DNA from: an uncultured Erythrobacter sp.
GTDB taxonomy: Bacteria > Pseudomonadota > Alphaproteobacteria > Sphingomonadales > Sphingomonadaceae
Assembly (NCBI GenBank): GCA_937899785.1
Contig: CALCCG010000153.1
Coordinates: 1-64,000, forward strand
Direction: 5' to 3'
DNA: 64,000 nt
Numbering within the stretch: position 1 is the first letter of the stretch; each line of letters begins with the position of its first letter. The position numbers were made by a program, and so were the translations under genes. Below, piece by piece: positions 1 through 9,492 of this stretch. The notes under the pieces are model-generated. The model was not told the origin of the DNA and did not search any database. It saw only the letters and a list, made by a program, of their open reading frames with translations.

Positions 1-795
1 CAGGAATGCCTCGCCACCGCCAAGAAGGGGTATCGCACGCTTGTCACCACTTTGACCAAACGGATGGCCGAAGACTTGACCGAATTCATGCACGAGGCCG
101 GTGTGAAGGTCCGCTACATGCACTCTGATGTGGAGACGCTGGAGCGTATCGAGCTGATCCGCGATTTGCGCCTGGGTGTCTATGACGTGCTGGTGGGCAT
201 CAACCTGCTGCGCGAAGGGCTCGATATTCCCGAATGCGGGCTGGTCTGCATTCTCGATGCCGACAAAGAGGGCTTCCTGCGCTCAGAAACCTCGCTGGTC
301 CAAACCATCGGACGCGCCGCGCGCAATGTCGATGGCCGCGTCATCCTCTACGCCGACCGAGTGACGGGCAGCATGGAGCGCGCCATGGCGGAAACCGACC
401 GCCGCCGCGAAAAGCAGGAGGAATTCAACCAAGAGAACGGCATCACACCCACCACGATCAAGCGCGACATCGCCGATATTGTCGCCGACGCGGCCAGCAA
501 GGACGGCGTCACGGTCGAGATCGAAGACGAGGAGGTCAACAACCTCGTCGGCCACAATCTGCGGTCGTACATCGAAGACCTCGAGAAACGCATGCGCGAC
601 GCCGCCGCCAACCTCGAATTCGAAGAGGCGGGCCGGCTGCGCGATGAAATCCGGCGGTTGGAGAACGACGAACTCGGCCTGCCCGACGAAGCGAAGAAAG
701 CGCCGCGCGTGGGGCGTTCTAACGAGGGCAAACCGGGCACGCGCAAGACCCGCTATGGCAAGACGCGCTACAAGCGCATGGGCGGGAAGCCTTGA
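1..795 (+). CDS. uvrB: UvrABC system protein B, C-terminal part (5' end outside window)
   Basis: This is the 3' part of uvrB, the DNA-damage recognition helicase subunit of nucleotide excision repair, which loads onto lesions from UvrA and then binds UvrC. The frame is open from base 1, so the gene starts upstream. Visible are the second helicase lobe with motif V ([13 protein letters not shown]) and motif VI (QTIGRAARN), then a C-terminal UVR coiled-coil hairpin ([20 protein letters not shown]) that contacts UvrC. The basic Gly/Lys/Arg tail after the UVR domain is, as I recall, common in alphaproteobacterial UvrB. The downstream lipoprotein start overlaps the stop codon, so the two genes are probably cotranscribed. 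Confidence 0.97.
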   Translation, partial: QECLATAKKGYRTLVTTLTKRMAEDLTEFMHEAGVKVRYMHSDVETLERIELIRDLRLGVYDVLVGINLLREGLDIPECGLVCILDADKEGFLRSETSLVQTIGRAARNVDGRVILYADRVTGSMERAMAETDRRREKQEEFNQENGITPTTIKRDIADIVADAASKDGVTVEIEDEEVNNLVGHNLRSYIEDLEKRMRDAAANLEFEEAGRLRDEIRRLENDELGLPDEAKKAPRVGRSNEGKPGTRKTRYGKTRYKRMGGKP

Positions 796-1316
796 GAACG
801 CTTACCCCTGCGCTGATTGCCCTCCTCGCCCTTACCGCCTGCAAGCCGCCGCCGGCCGATGCGGATATGGCGCGCGAGCTGCCAGAGGCCGCGCCGACTT
901 ACGCCTCCGAGCCGCTGCCCTCACCCAAAACCGAAGGTGCGGTGTGGGCGGTGAGCGCCAAGGATAAGAACCGCATCGTCTATGGCGTGCCGGGCGACCC
1001 CGCGCTGATGGCGCTTAGCTGCCTTTCAGACGAACGCCTTCCCCGCTTCCAGATCACCCGTATGAGCCCGGCGGACGAAGGCGCGGGCGCAATGCTCGCT
1101 TTCGTTGGCAATGGGCATATCGGGCGGCTCGAAGTCGACGCTACCGAGGTGCGCGGGCAGACCATCTGGCAGGGCGAAACTCTGGCGGCGGACGCGGCGC
1201 TCGAACCGCTCGCCGGGCCGCGCCAGCTCACCGCGACCATTCCGGGCGCTGGCATGGTCACGCTCAACCCCAGCGCATTGCCCATGGAATTTCTGCAGAA
1301 TTGCCGCGGTCGCTAA
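792..1316 (+). CDS. small putative lipoprotein of unknown function
   Basis: This encodes a 174-residue exported protein I do not recognise. The N-terminus is a short lipoprotein signal peptide ([17 protein letters not shown]) with the lipobox LTAC, so Cys17 should be lipidated. The rest is acidic with no membrane segment and two further cysteines (CLSDER and NCRGR near the end). The start is TTG, overlapping the uvrB stop as TTGA, which implies translational coupling. The 3' end overlaps the convergent dsbD-like gene by four bases. A role in the cell envelope follows only from the signal peptide. Confidence 0.75.
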   Translation: MRTLTPALIALLALTACKPPPADADMARELPEAAPTYASEPLPSPKTEGAVWAVSAKDKNRIVYGVPGDPALMALSCLSDERLPRFQITRMSPADEGAGAMLAFVGNGHIGRLEVDATEVRGQTIWQGETLAADAALEPLAGPRQLTATIPGAGMVTLNPSALPMEFLQNCRGR

Positions 1317-3406
1317 CGCGGTCTCTTCGCCCGTTCGATCAGCGTGTCGGGCGTCAGGATTTGGGGGAGTTGCTCGGGTTCGCCAGCGCCCGGTTCGTAC
1401 CACAGATAGAGCGGCACACCCGCCGCGCCCTGCTCGGTCAGGAAGGCGGTGATGGCCTCGTCGCGCACGGTCCAGTCGCCGACGATCGCGACCACGCCCG
1501 CCTCCTCAAACGCCGCGCGCACGTCCTCGCGTTCGATCGCGACGCTTTCGTTGACCTTGCAGGTGACGCACCAGTCGGCGGTGAACCATAGAAAGACCGG
1601 CTTACCCTCAGAGAGTGTCACATTGTTCACTTCCATGACGCTGAATTCCCGAGGTTTCAGCAAAGATGCGGCGAGATCCTTGGACGGTCGTTCAAAGCTG
1701 GCGGGCAGCGCGACGGCCCCGAAAACGAGGAAGGGCGCGGCGACAAGGCCAAAGGCAGGCCACGCCATTTTGCTCGCGCGCTGCAGCTTGCCGACCACCC
1801 ACAGCGCCAGCACCACGCCGAACGTCATCACGAGCGCGAATATCGCAAAGCCTTGACCCCCCAATTGCGCGGTCAGCCAGACCAGCGCCAACGCCGTCAG
1901 CCCCATCGGGATCGCCATCACCGTGCGGAAGCGGTCCATCCACGCCCCCGGTCTGGGCAGACGGTTGCGCAAAGCGGGCACAAGGCCGAGCAGCAAGAAG
2001 GGCAGCGCCAGCCCCAGCCCCAGCATCGCAAACAGGACCAGCGCGAGCGGTGTGGGCAACAGCAAAGCGCCGCCCAAAGCCGCCGCCATGAACGGACCCG
2101 TGCAAGGCGTTGCGGCAAAGGCGGCGAGCAGCCCGGTGGCGAACGCCCCGCCCGCGCCTTTCCGCGCGCCCGACCCCGTGTCGATACTGGGCAGCTCAAA
2201 AACGCCGGCAAAGTTCGCGGTGATCGCCGCGGCCACCAGCAGCAGGACAACCACCACCGACGGTTCTTGCAGCTGGAACGCCCAACCCACCTGCTCGCCC
2301 GCCGCGCGCAAAGCGAGCATCAGCGCGCCAAGCGCGACACAGGCAAGGACGACGCCAACGGTGTAGGCGATCCCCTCGACCCGCGCCGCCGCTTCGCTTT
2401 CGCCCGCGCGGGCCAGCGACAGCGCTTTCAGACTAAGGATCGGGAACACGCACGGCATGATGTTGAGGATCAGCCCGCCGACCAACGCGCCCAGCGCCAG
2501 CGTCCAGAGCGGCGGAGTTATGTCGCCCGTTGGCCCGGCGATGATCTCGCCTCTGGCTGTCACTTCTCCTATCGCGGCGGCGAAGCGCACCCCGCTCTCG
2601 TCACCGAAAGAGAGAATGCCTTCAAGCGCCGCTGGCTGGGTATCGTCGAACTTGAGCGGGATTTCCGCGACCAACACGTCACCGTCGCGGCGGAAGGTCT
2701 GAGTGGCCGCGTAGTCAACCAGTTCGGTGTTTGCGACAAACACATGCGGGTCGGGAAGCGGCACGCTTTCGGGCAGTGGGATGGCGACACGCAAGGCGCT
2801 TGGCGTGAGCTCAAACGCGGCCTCGGCATCGAGCAGCGGCGCCACTTGCGCACGCCATTTGGGAAAGTCGCCCACGCCAATGCCCGCTTCCAGAATCGCG
2901 TCTTGGGGCACGCACACCCGGTCGGTGCAGGCGAGGAATTCGACATAGCCCGAAAGGCTCGGAACGCGCTCAATCACAGCATCCTCAGGCACCTGAACGG
3001 GGACAAGCACCGTGTATTCGCCCTCATAGATGTGGTTCATGAGGTCGCCGATCAGCAGCCGCTCTGGCACCGGATAAAGCGCTTCGCCCATCACCCAGCC
3101 TTCGGGCAGATCAAGCTCGACGCGCATCCCCTGCCCTGCATCGCCCGGGTTCGACCAATAGCCGTGCCATTCGGGCGCGCTGGGGGTGAAGCGCAGCGCC
3201 AGCGTCCATTCCTCGCCGGGCCTTGGCAGTTCCTGTGCGAGAAGTTCGACCGAAATATTTGCGTCGCCAAACAGCGCGGAACGCGGGTCTTCCTGCGCGC
3301 TGACCGGGCTCGCTCCAACCGTCGCCAACAGCGCGCTTGCGAGGCATGCAAACACCCATGCAGCAAAGTGTCCCGTCAAGCGGGGGAAGAATCTTGCGTC
3401 GGTCAC
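1313..3406 (-). CDS. dsbD: DsbD/ScsB-type thiol:disulfide interchange protein
   Basis: This is a membrane reductant conduit that moves electrons from cytoplasmic thioredoxin to periplasmic or secreted thiol proteins. It has three parts: a signal peptide ending near SAQ, an N-terminal periplasmic immunoglobulin-like domain with a cysteine pair (CTDRVCVP), a central membrane domain with the CcdA/DsbD redox helices (NIMPCVFPILSLK and ATPCTGPF), and a C-terminal thioredoxin domain with the active site WCVTCK. I chose the GTG at 3406 because it directly precedes a clean signal peptide (VTDARFFPRLTG...). A TTG at 3448 would add an unlikely leader. At 697 residues it is longer than E. coli DsbD and closer to ScsB-like proteins, so the exact subfamily is uncertain. 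Confidence 0.88.
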   Translation of the reverse strand: MTDARFFPRLTGHFAAWVFACLASALLATVGASPVSAQEDPRSALFGDANISVELLAQELPRPGEEWTLALRFTPSAPEWHGYWSNPGDAGQGMRVELDLPEGWVMGEALYPVPERLLIGDLMNHIYEGEYTVLVPVQVPEDAVIERVPSLSGYVEFLACTDRVCVPQDAILEAGIGVGDFPKWRAQVAPLLDAEAAFELTPSALRVAIPLPESVPLPDPHVFVANTELVDYAATQTFRRDGDVLVAEIPLKFDDTQPAALEGILSFGDESGVRFAAAIGEVTARGEIIAGPTGDITPPLWTLALGALVGGLILNIMPCVFPILSLKALSLARAGESEAAARVEGIAYTVGVVLACVALGALMLALRAAGEQVGWAFQLQEPSVVVVLLLVAAAITANFAGVFELPSIDTGSGARKGAGGAFATGLLAAFAATPCTGPFMAAALGGALLLPTPLALVLFAMLGLGLALPFLLLGLVPALRNRLPRPGAWMDRFRTVMAIPMGLTALALVWLTAQLGGQGFAIFALVMTFGVVLALWVVGKLQRASKMAWPAFGLVAAPFLVFGAVALPASFERPSKDLAASLLKPREFSVMEVNNVTLSEGKPVFLWFTADWCVTCKVNESVAIEREDVRAAFEEAGVVAIVGDWTVRDEAITAFLTEQGAAGVPLYLWYEPGAGEPEQLPQILTPDTLIERAKRPR

Positions 3407-3465
3407 GGCCAAGCCTCTAGAGCGGGTAACATGGTTTTCGCAATCCAAGCCGACAAGGTGACATC

Positions 3466-4689
3466 ATGAACGCCAACTCCGAAACCCGCGATCTGTTGAT
3501 CCTTGGCGGTGGCCTCGTTGGTATGGCGCTGGCCTTGGCGGCGGCGAAGAAAGGGATTTCAAGCCACGTCATCGACCGCGCCGATCCGGCGGAGCTGACC
3601 GCTGAAGGGTTCGACGATCGCGCCACCGCGATCTCGACCGCAAGCTGGCACATGTTCACCAATATCGGGATCGCGCCGGGGCTCGAGGCGTTCGCCTGCG
3701 ACATCGCCTCGATCGCGGTGACCGATCAGCAAAAGCCGGGCCGGATCGATTTCCAGCCCGAACCGCATGAAGGCACTTTGGGCCGCATGTTCCCCAACCG
3801 CCGCCTGCGTCTGGCGCTGTTCGAAGCCGCCGCTGAGGAGCCGCTGATCAACTGGGTATCCAAAGCTGACGTGACCGAACGCCAGCGCTCCGAATTTGGC
3901 GTTGCCGCGATCCTCGCAAGCGGTGAGAAGCTCAAGGGCCGCCTGATGGTCGCCGCCGAAGGGCGCGGATCGCCAACGCGCGAAGAAGCGGGCTTTACCC
4001 TCGCCAAATGGGATTACCAGCACCGCGCCGTGATCGCGGGCCTCACCCATTCCAAGCCGCACGACAACGTCGCCTGGGAAATCTTCTACCCGGCCGGCCC
4101 GTTTGCGCTGCTGCCGCTCAACGATGACGCGGACGGCACCCATCGCTCTTCGCTGGTGTGGACCGTGTCAGAGGAAGACGGCCGCGGCGTAATGAAGCTG
4201 GGCGACCGCGCGTTTCTGGCCGAGGTGCAAAAGCGCATGGGCGGCGTGCTGGGAGAGGTCACCAGCGTCGGCAACCGCTCAAGCTGGCCCTTGGGTTTTC
4301 ACCACACCGCCAAGATCATTGACGAGCGGCTCGCGCTGGTGGGCGATGCAGCGCATGGCATCCACCCGATTGCAGGACAGGGCCTCAATCTGGGTCTGCG
4401 CGACGCGGCGGCTTTGGTCGAAGTGCTCAGCGATGGCGCGCGGCTCGGGCTTGATCCAGGCGACGCGCAATTGCTCAAGCGCTATGAGAACTGGCGCGGC
4501 CTCGATAGCTTTATGGTGGCGCTGGCAACCGACGGCCTGACGCGCTTGTTTGGCGTGCCCGGCCCAGCGGCTTCGGCGATCCGGCGGCTCGGCATGGCCG
4601 GGGTGCAGCGCGCGGGTCTTTTGAAGACCTTCTTTATGGACGAAGCGCGCGGCGTATCGGGCGATTTGCCGGAGCTCTTGCGGGCGTAG
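3466..4689 (+). CDS. ubiH: UbiH/UbiF/COQ6-family FAD-dependent hydroxylase (ubiquinone biosynthesis)
   Basis: This 407-residue flavin monooxygenase of the UbiH/COQ6 family hydroxylates the aromatic ring during ubiquinone synthesis. The N-terminal dinucleotide-binding motif is LLILGGGLVGMALA (residues about 9-22). The family signature binding the FAD ribityl chain is LVGDAAHGIHPIAGQGLNLG near residue 290. The region FDDRATAIS near residue 50 also fits. Which ring position it modifies (UbiH, UbiF, UbiI or UbiL) cannot be told from the sequence. It diverges from the dsbD-like gene and is convergent with the mic60-like gene. Confidence 0.88.
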   Translation: MNANSETRDLLILGGGLVGMALALAAAKKGISSHVIDRADPAELTAEGFDDRATAISTASWHMFTNIGIAPGLEAFACDIASIAVTDQQKPGRIDFQPEPHEGTLGRMFPNRRLRLALFEAAAEEPLINWVSKADVTERQRSEFGVAAILASGEKLKGRLMVAAEGRGSPTREEAGFTLAKWDYQHRAVIAGLTHSKPHDNVAWEIFYPAGPFALLPLNDDADGTHRSSLVWTVSEEDGRGVMKLGDRAFLAEVQKRMGGVLGEVTSVGNRSSWPLGFHHTAKIIDERLALVGDAAHGIHPIAGQGLNLGLRDAAALVEVLSDGARLGLDPGDAQLLKRYENWRGLDSFMVALATDGLTRLFGVPGPAASAIRRLGMAGVQRAGLLKTFFMDEARGVSGDLPELLRA

Positions 4690-4696
4690 GCGCGCG

Positions 4697-4733
4697 GCGG
4701 GGCGAGCGGCCCGGGGCTTACTTCGCCCCTTCA
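4697..4733. terminator. possible shared stem-loop between convergent ubiH and mic60-like genes
   Basis: The convergent gap holds complementary arms GGGGCGA and TCGCCCC separated by about 17 bases. One arm enters the 3' end of the minus-strand gene. There is no clear T-run, so this is at best a weak bidirectional terminator. Confidence 0.3.
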
Positions 4734-5662
4734 ACCGGACTGGGCTGAGCCACGCGGTTGCCCGAGCCATCGCGCAAGCCCCGCTGATCGAGCACCGCAG
4801 CCGTTTCGATGTTCTCCAGCGCCTCCATCGCGGCGGCGAAACGTTCCGCATCGGCGATCCATGATTCGGCCCGCTCGGCGCCAGGAAGGCCCCGCACTTC
4901 CTCGATCGCGCTGCGGTATCGGCCTTGCTCCAAAGCGTAGCGCGCGCGTTCGAGCCGCCTCTCAGGCTGGCTTGATGGGGTCGATTTGCGCCGGATCACG
5001 AAGAGGTCACCCAGCTCTTCGGTAAAAGCTTCCCAGGATGGCCCCTCGCTGCGCTCCTGCAATTGCGGCCCCAACCCATCCAGCCGCGCCAAAAGCCCAT
5101 CGAGGCGGATCGGCGGATCGCTGCGCGAAAAGGCGATGATTGTGTTGACCGCGTTGGGGCGCTCATCGCCAAAGCGCAGCCGCAATTGATCCGCGAGATA
5201 GCCCAGCTCATCGCCGCGCTCGATCAGGCGGCGCGTGGCGAACGCGATCAGCAAAGCTTCTGCGCGAGCGGCGTTGCCCGCGGCTGCCTGTGATTGAATG
5301 TCGAGCCGGGTGAGCCGCTGCTCGGCGGCTGCGAGGCGCTGGTCCAGCCCACCTTGTTGCTCAGCCACGCGCGTCACCGCTTCGACCGCCTCTTCGGTGG
5401 TTTCCGCCTCTTCAAGCGCTTCCACAAGCGGCGTCGGAGTTGGAGAAATCTGAGCGCTGGGAGGGCCTTCAGGCGTCGGTGAAACCGCCGCCACCGGGTC
5501 CGAGCTCTGGGGTTCGGATATCTCCGAAGGGCCCGCATTGTGCCACACGACATACCCGACCAGCGCGCCGCCGACGAGAAAAGACGCCGCGGAGGCAAAC
5601 AGGGCGCCTCTCATCGATGAACTCTTGCGACGGCTGCCAAACTTCGATTCCATATCGGCCAT
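4718..5662 (-). CDS. Mic60 (mitofilin)-like inner membrane protein
   Basis: This 314-residue protein has one N-terminal membrane helix (ALFASAASFLVGGALVGYVV, residues about 20-40), a Pro/Ser/Thr-rich spacer, an Ala/Glu coiled coil (about residues 85-135) and a helical C-terminal part with the pattern ARYALEQGRYRSAIEEVRGL followed by a conserved-looking W in AESWIADAERF. This matches the alphaproteobacterial mitofilin/Mic60 family (the mitochondrial homologue shapes crista junctions), whose genes are known to sit beside hem genes. It lies downstream of hemC-hemD on the same strand. The assignment rests on architecture and context, because the family is poorly conserved. Confidence 0.65.
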   Translation of the reverse strand: MADMESKFGSRRKSSSMRGALFASAASFLVGGALVGYVVWHNAGPSEISEPQSSDPVAAVSPTPEGPPSAQISPTPTPLVEALEEAETTEEAVEAVTRVAEQQGGLDQRLAAAEQRLTRLDIQSQAAAGNAARAEALLIAFATRRLIERGDELGYLADQLRLRFGDERPNAVNTIIAFSRSDPPIRLDGLLARLDGLGPQLQERSEGPSWEAFTEELGDLFVIRRKSTPSSQPERRLERARYALEQGRYRSAIEEVRGLPGAERAESWIADAERFAAAMEALENIETAAVLDQRGLRDGSGNRVAQPSPVEGAK

Positions 5663-5761
5663 TGTCTCTTACTACGCCTCCGGGGACGCTTTAGGTCCCA
5701 CCTGAGGCGCGACGCTTCTCCCGCACAACACCCCGATGCGTGAGATACCCTTGCGCGCGCA

Positions 5762-6448
5762 CTATAGGCACAGCTCGCGTACCATGGCCAGCAGCGCCTC
5801 GTCGCTGGGCTCGCTTGCGATGTGGACAGCGTGCCACCCTTCGCCCGCCGGCTGAGCAATGCGCGGTCCCATGGCGGCCAGTGTGATGCGGCCTTTCTCA
5901 ACGCCCAACCGATTGCACTCGCTCACAAACTGACGTGTCATAGCGGCGGAATGGAGCAGCACGGTGATCGCGTCGTCCAACAGCTTTGCGGGTTTGTCGA
6001 GAAAGGAGCGCGGCTGGACGGCGTAGACCTGGATCGGCTCAAACGAAACACCTTCGGGCAGGACAAGATCGACATATTCGTTGCCCACAAGCCGCATATA
6101 ATGGATCGGCGCCTCGACCGCATCGATCACCGTTTGCAAGCCGCCTTTACCGGTGTGCGCCACGCTTAACCCCGCAGCGCGCGCTTCGCGAGCTGTGGCC
6201 TCACCCACGCAATGGACCGGAAGATGCGAAAGAAGGGCGAGTTTCTCCCCCCCAAGCCGCATCGCGCTGGCGCTGCCGATCAAGAGCGCGTCAAACCGCG
6301 TCAGAGAGGGCAACTCCCATTCCACCGCCGCCACGCGCGAAAGCGCGAAACCGTGCATGGTCAGCCCCATCTGGCGCCCAAGCGCCAGCGTTGAGGACAG
6401 CCCCGGCTCGGGCCGGATGGCAAGGACAGGCGCGCCGGGCCCGCTCAT
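5762..6448 (-). CDS. hemD: uroporphyrinogen-III synthase
   Basis: HemD cyclises hydroxymethylbilane to uroporphyrinogen III with inversion of ring D, the last common step before haem and corrinoid synthesis. The 228-residue length is slightly below the family norm. Recognisable elements are LAIRPEPG near the N-terminus, LIGSASAMR, the hinge-proximal VHCVGEATAREARAAGL, and the C-terminal LAAMGPRIAQPA, which resembles the usual 'cIG..ta' segment. HemD is weakly conserved, but the ATGA overlap with the upstream hemC gene makes the call secure. Confidence 0.88.
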   Translation of the reverse strand: MSGPGAPVLAIRPEPGLSSTLALGRQMGLTMHGFALSRVAAVEWELPSLTRFDALLIGSASAMRLGGEKLALLSHLPVHCVGEATAREARAAGLSVAHTGKGGLQTVIDAVEAPIHYMRLVGNEYVDLVLPEGVSFEPIQVYAVQPRSFLDKPAKLLDDAITVLLHSAAMTRQFVSECNRLGVEKGRITLAAMGPRIAQPAGEGWHAVHIASEPSDEALLAMVRELCL

Positions 6449-7383
6449 GCCCCGCGAAAATGCTCCGTCACCGCCGGGCTGGCGCGCGTAAGCAGCTCAT
6501 CGGCCAACGCTTCGACCTTGGCGTGATGGCCCGGAGCGAACTCCGTCTCGCCCTCAACCCGCTCAGCGCCGTCGGGGGAGAAGATCGCCGCGCGCATCGC
6601 CATGCCGCGCGCGCCACGCTCGCACAGGACCGCGACCGGCGAATGGCACGTTCCCCCGAGCGCCGCCAGAAGCGCACGTTCCGCCTCGAGCTCAGCGCGG
6701 GTTTCGGCGTGATCGAGCTGCGAGATGGCGCTCAATTCGGGGCATATGTCGGGCCGGCATTCGAGGACGATCACGCCCTGCGCGGCAGCCGGGATCCACG
6801 CATCGGTCTCTAGCGGAGCGCCCAGCTCGCTCTGGCCGAGCCGCTCCAGACCCGCCGACGCCAAGAATGTCACATCGGCCTCGCCGGCTTCAAGCTTACC
6901 AAGCCGAGTGGCGACGTTGCCTCGGAAGGTGACCACAGTGCAATCGGGCCGCAGGTTGAGGAGCTGCGCCGCACGGCGTGGCGCGCTGGTTCCGATCACC
7001 GATCCTGGCGCGATGCCGGCGATGCTGTCTGCGCCCACCAGGCTGTCACGCCGGTCCGCACGCGGCAGGCAGGCGGTGAAGGCAAACTCGCGCGGCCGGA
7101 TCGTCTCGACATCCTTGGCGGAGTGGACCGCAGCGTCGATCCGCCCCTCGGCAAGCCACACATCAAGCTCCTTGGTCCACAGCGCCTTGCCGCCAATCTC
7201 GGCCAGTGGGCGATCGAGCACCTTGTCCCCGCTGGCCATCACCGGGACCAGTTCGACCGCGTCCTGCGCCCAGCCATGCACCGCGCACAGTCGTTCACGC
7301 GTCTCGATCGCCTGCGCCATGGCAAGCGGCGAATTACGCGTCCCCAGACGGACTTTGACCGATCTATTCGGTTGATCACTCAT
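6445..7383 (-). CDS. hemC: porphobilinogen deaminase (hydroxymethylbilane synthase)
   Basis: HemC condenses four porphobilinogen units into hydroxymethylbilane on a covalently bound dipyrromethane cofactor. The start at 7383 gives 312 residues and is preceded by a GGAAGGGA ribosome binding site. The frame is open further upstream but that part has no family resemblance. Seen are VRLGTRNSPLAMAQA (substrate-binding Arg/Ser), SAKDVET, GTSAPRRAAQLL, FRGNVATRLGKL, and GGTCHSP carrying the cofactor-attachment cysteine. It overlaps hemD by four bases and diverges from tsaD. Confidence 0.96.
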   Translation of the reverse strand: MSDQPNRSVKVRLGTRNSPLAMAQAIETRERLCAVHGWAQDAVELVPVMASGDKVLDRPLAEIGGKALWTKELDVWLAEGRIDAAVHSAKDVETIRPREFAFTACLPRADRRDSLVGADSIAGIAPGSVIGTSAPRRAAQLLNLRPDCTVVTFRGNVATRLGKLEAGEADVTFLASAGLERLGQSELGAPLETDAWIPAAAQGVIVLECRPDICPELSAISQLDHAETRAELEAERALLAALGGTCHSPVAVLCERGARGMAMRAAIFSPDGAERVEGETEFAPGHHAKVEALADELLTRASPAVTEHFRGA

Positions 7384-7439
7384 GCATGTCCCTTCCCTCG
7401 CGCTTGCCCTAGCCCGCGCAAAGGTTAGATGGAAGCGGG
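7384..7439. promoter_or_regulatory. divergent promoter gap hemC / tsaD
   Basis: Only 56 bases separate the hemC and tsaD starts, so both promoters must sit here or overlap the coding ends. I see no convincing -35/-10 pair. The hemC ribosome binding site is the only clear element. Confidence 0.4.
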
Positions 7440-8504
7440 ATGGGATCACATGCGCACACCTTGGAAAGGCCCGCCCTGGTGCTGGGGATTGAATCGAGCT
7501 GCGACGAAACCGCGGTTGCGCTCGTGACGTCTGAGCGCGCGATCGTGGCTGAGAGGATCGCCAGCCAGGAGGCCGAACACGCGCCTTATGGCGGGGTGGT
7601 GCCCGAAATCGCCGCGCGCGCGCACGCTGAACGCCTCGCGCCGATGATCGAGGCGGTGTTGAGCGATGCAGGGATCGGCTTGGGCGACGTCGACGCGATT
7701 GCAGCAACCGCAGGGCCGGGGCTGATCGGCGGGGTGATGGTCGGCCTGGTAAGCGCCAAGGCGCTGGCGATGGCGAGCGACACGCGCTTGCTGGCGATCA
7801 ACCATCTGGAAGGCCACGCGCTTTCCCCGCGCCTGGCCGATGCTGCGCTTGGCTTTCCCTATTTGCTGCTGCTCGTCTCTGGTGGGCATTGCCAGATCCT
7901 GTTGGTCGAGGGTGTGGGCGAGTACCGCCGGCTTGCCACCACAATTGACGATGCCTTGGGCGAGGCCTTTGACAAGACCGCCAAGATTTTGGGGCTGGGC
8001 TATCCCGGTGGCCCTGCGGTCGAACGTCTGGCGCGCGACGGCGATGCGCGCGCGGTGCCGCTGCCGCGTCCTTTGAAGGGCTCAAAAGAACCCCATTTCA
8101 GCTTTGCCGGATTGAAGAGCGCCGTCCTGCGCGCGCACGAAAGCGGCGAGTATTCAGGCCCAGACATCGCCGCCAGCTTTCAGGCCGCTGCGATTGAGTG
8201 CCTGCTTGACCGGCTTGACCATGCTCTGGCCCGGATCGAGACCCCGCCCGCGCTTGTCGTTGCTGGCGGGGTTGCCGCAAACCTCGCCGTGCGCGAGGCG
8301 CTCGAAGCTTTGGCTGCGCGGCACAACATGCGCTTCACCGCGCCGCCTTTGAAACTGTGCACTGACAACGCCGCGATGATCGCCTGGGCGGGGTGCGAAA
8401 GGCTGCCCAGCGGCCAGAACGACCCGCTTGATTTTCGCGCGCGCCCGCGCTGGCCGCTTGATCCTGAGGCTGAGACCGTTCGCGGCGCCGGGGTGAAAGC
8501 GTGA
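7440..8504 (+). CDS. tsaD: tRNA N6-adenosine threonylcarbamoyltransferase
   Basis: TsaD transfers the threonylcarbamoyl group to A37 of ANN-decoding tRNAs (t6A). The protein is 354 residues, typical for the family. Diagnostic parts are [14 protein letters not shown] at the N-terminus, the metal-binding [51 protein letters not shown], and [13 protein letters not shown]. The gpsA start overlaps the stop as GTGA, so the pair is translationally coupled. This order is common in sphingomonads as far as I recall. Confidence 0.97.
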   Translation: MGSHAHTLERPALVLGIESSCDETAVALVTSERAIVAERIASQEAEHAPYGGVVPEIAARAHAERLAPMIEAVLSDAGIGLGDVDAIAATAGPGLIGGVMVGLVSAKALAMASDTRLLAINHLEGHALSPRLADAALGFPYLLLLVSGGHCQILLVEGVGEYRRLATTIDDALGEAFDKTAKILGLGYPGGPAVERLARDGDARAVPLPRPLKGSKEPHFSFAGLKSAVLRAHESGEYSGPDIAASFQAAAIECLLDRLDHALARIETPPALVVAGGVAANLAVREALEALAARHNMRFTAPPLKLCTDNAAMIAWAGCERLPSGQNDPLDFRARPRWPLDPEAETVRGAGVKA

Positions 8505-9490
8505 GCGCTCCAATCGGCGTTATTGGCGCGGGGGCGTGGGGCACCGCCTTGGCGCAAATGCTCAGCTCTGATGGGCACAGTGTCCTGCTATGGGCTTATG
8601 AGCCTGAACTGGTCGAGGCGATCAATTCCGAGCACCGCAACCCGCTCTACCTGCCCGACGCCGCGCTAAACCCGGCGATCCACGCAAGTCCCAGCCTCAG
8701 CGACTTCGCCGACCTCGACATCATTCTGGGCGTCACCCCGGCGCAGGTCCTGGGCTCGATTCTGCGCGATCTTCCAAAAGACCCGCGCGATCTTGTGCTG
8801 TGTTCCAAAGGGATCGAGGCGGGTACGGGACGGCTGATGAACGAAGTCGCCCACGCCGCCTGCCCGGGAAGCGCAATCGCCGTGCTTTCAGGCCCCACCT
8901 TTGCGCACGAGGTCGCGCAAGGGCTGCCGACCGCGGTGACGCTCGCCTGCTCGGGCGGCGAGGAGCAGTGGCAGCGCCTTTCGCCAGCCATCGCCCGGAC
9001 CACATTCCGGCCCTATTATTCCGACGACATCACCGGCGCCGAAGTGGGCGGAGCGATCAAGAACGTGCTCGCGATTGCCTGCGGTGTGGTCGAAGGGCTC
9101 GGCCTGGGGCAGAACGCGCGCGCGGCGCTGATCGCGCGGGGAATGGCGGAAATGCTGCGGTTTGGCAGCGCGCTTGGCGCCCGCCCGGAAACGCTTTCGG
9201 GCCTGTGCGGTATGGGCGATCTCGTGCTCACCTGCACTAGCCTATCCAGCCGCAATTTCTCGCTCGGAAAGGCGCTTGGCCAAGGCGCAAATGCCGCCGA
9301 TCTGATGGCCGACCGCCGCACCGTCGCCGAAGGCGCGCACAGCGCGCCCGCGCTGGCGGCCCTGGCGAAGGAGCGGAGCATCCGCATGCCGATCACCGCA
9401 GGCGTTGACGCGATCCTGAAAGGCGCGGCGCCCAAGGCGGTGGTCGCCGATCTCCTCGCGCGGCCGCTCAAGCCCGAGCGCGAGACCTGA
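8501..9490 (+). CDS. gpsA: NAD(P)H-dependent glycerol-3-phosphate dehydrogenase
   Basis: GpsA reduces dihydroxyacetone phosphate to sn-glycerol-3-phosphate for phospholipid synthesis. It is 329 residues. The N-terminal Rossmann motif is [13 protein letters not shown]. The substrate-binding catalytic lysine lies in [13 protein letters not shown], and [13 protein letters not shown] and [12 protein letters not shown] are family hallmarks. The GTG start overlaps the tsaD stop. Confidence 0.97.
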   Translation: MSAPIGVIGAGAWGTALAQMLSSDGHSVLLWAYEPELVEAINSEHRNPLYLPDAALNPAIHASPSLSDFADLDIILGVTPAQVLGSILRDLPKDPRDLVLCSKGIEAGTGRLMNEVAHAACPGSAIAVLSGPTFAHEVAQGLPTAVTLACSGGEEQWQRLSPAIARTTFRPYYSDDITGAEVGGAIKNVLAIACGVVEGLGLGQNARAALIARGMAEMLRFGSALGARPETLSGLCGMGDLVLTCTSLSSRNFSLGKALGQGANAADLMADRRTVAEGAHSAPALAALAKERSIRMPITAGVDAILKGAAPKAVVADLLARPLKPERET

Positions 9491-9492
9491 CG

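Noticed and set aside
1853-3469. 538-codon open frame on the plus strand across the dsbD-like gene
   Set aside because: Its product is Arg/Gln/His-rich with no domain, and the opposite strand codes for a clear DsbD protein with active-site motifs.
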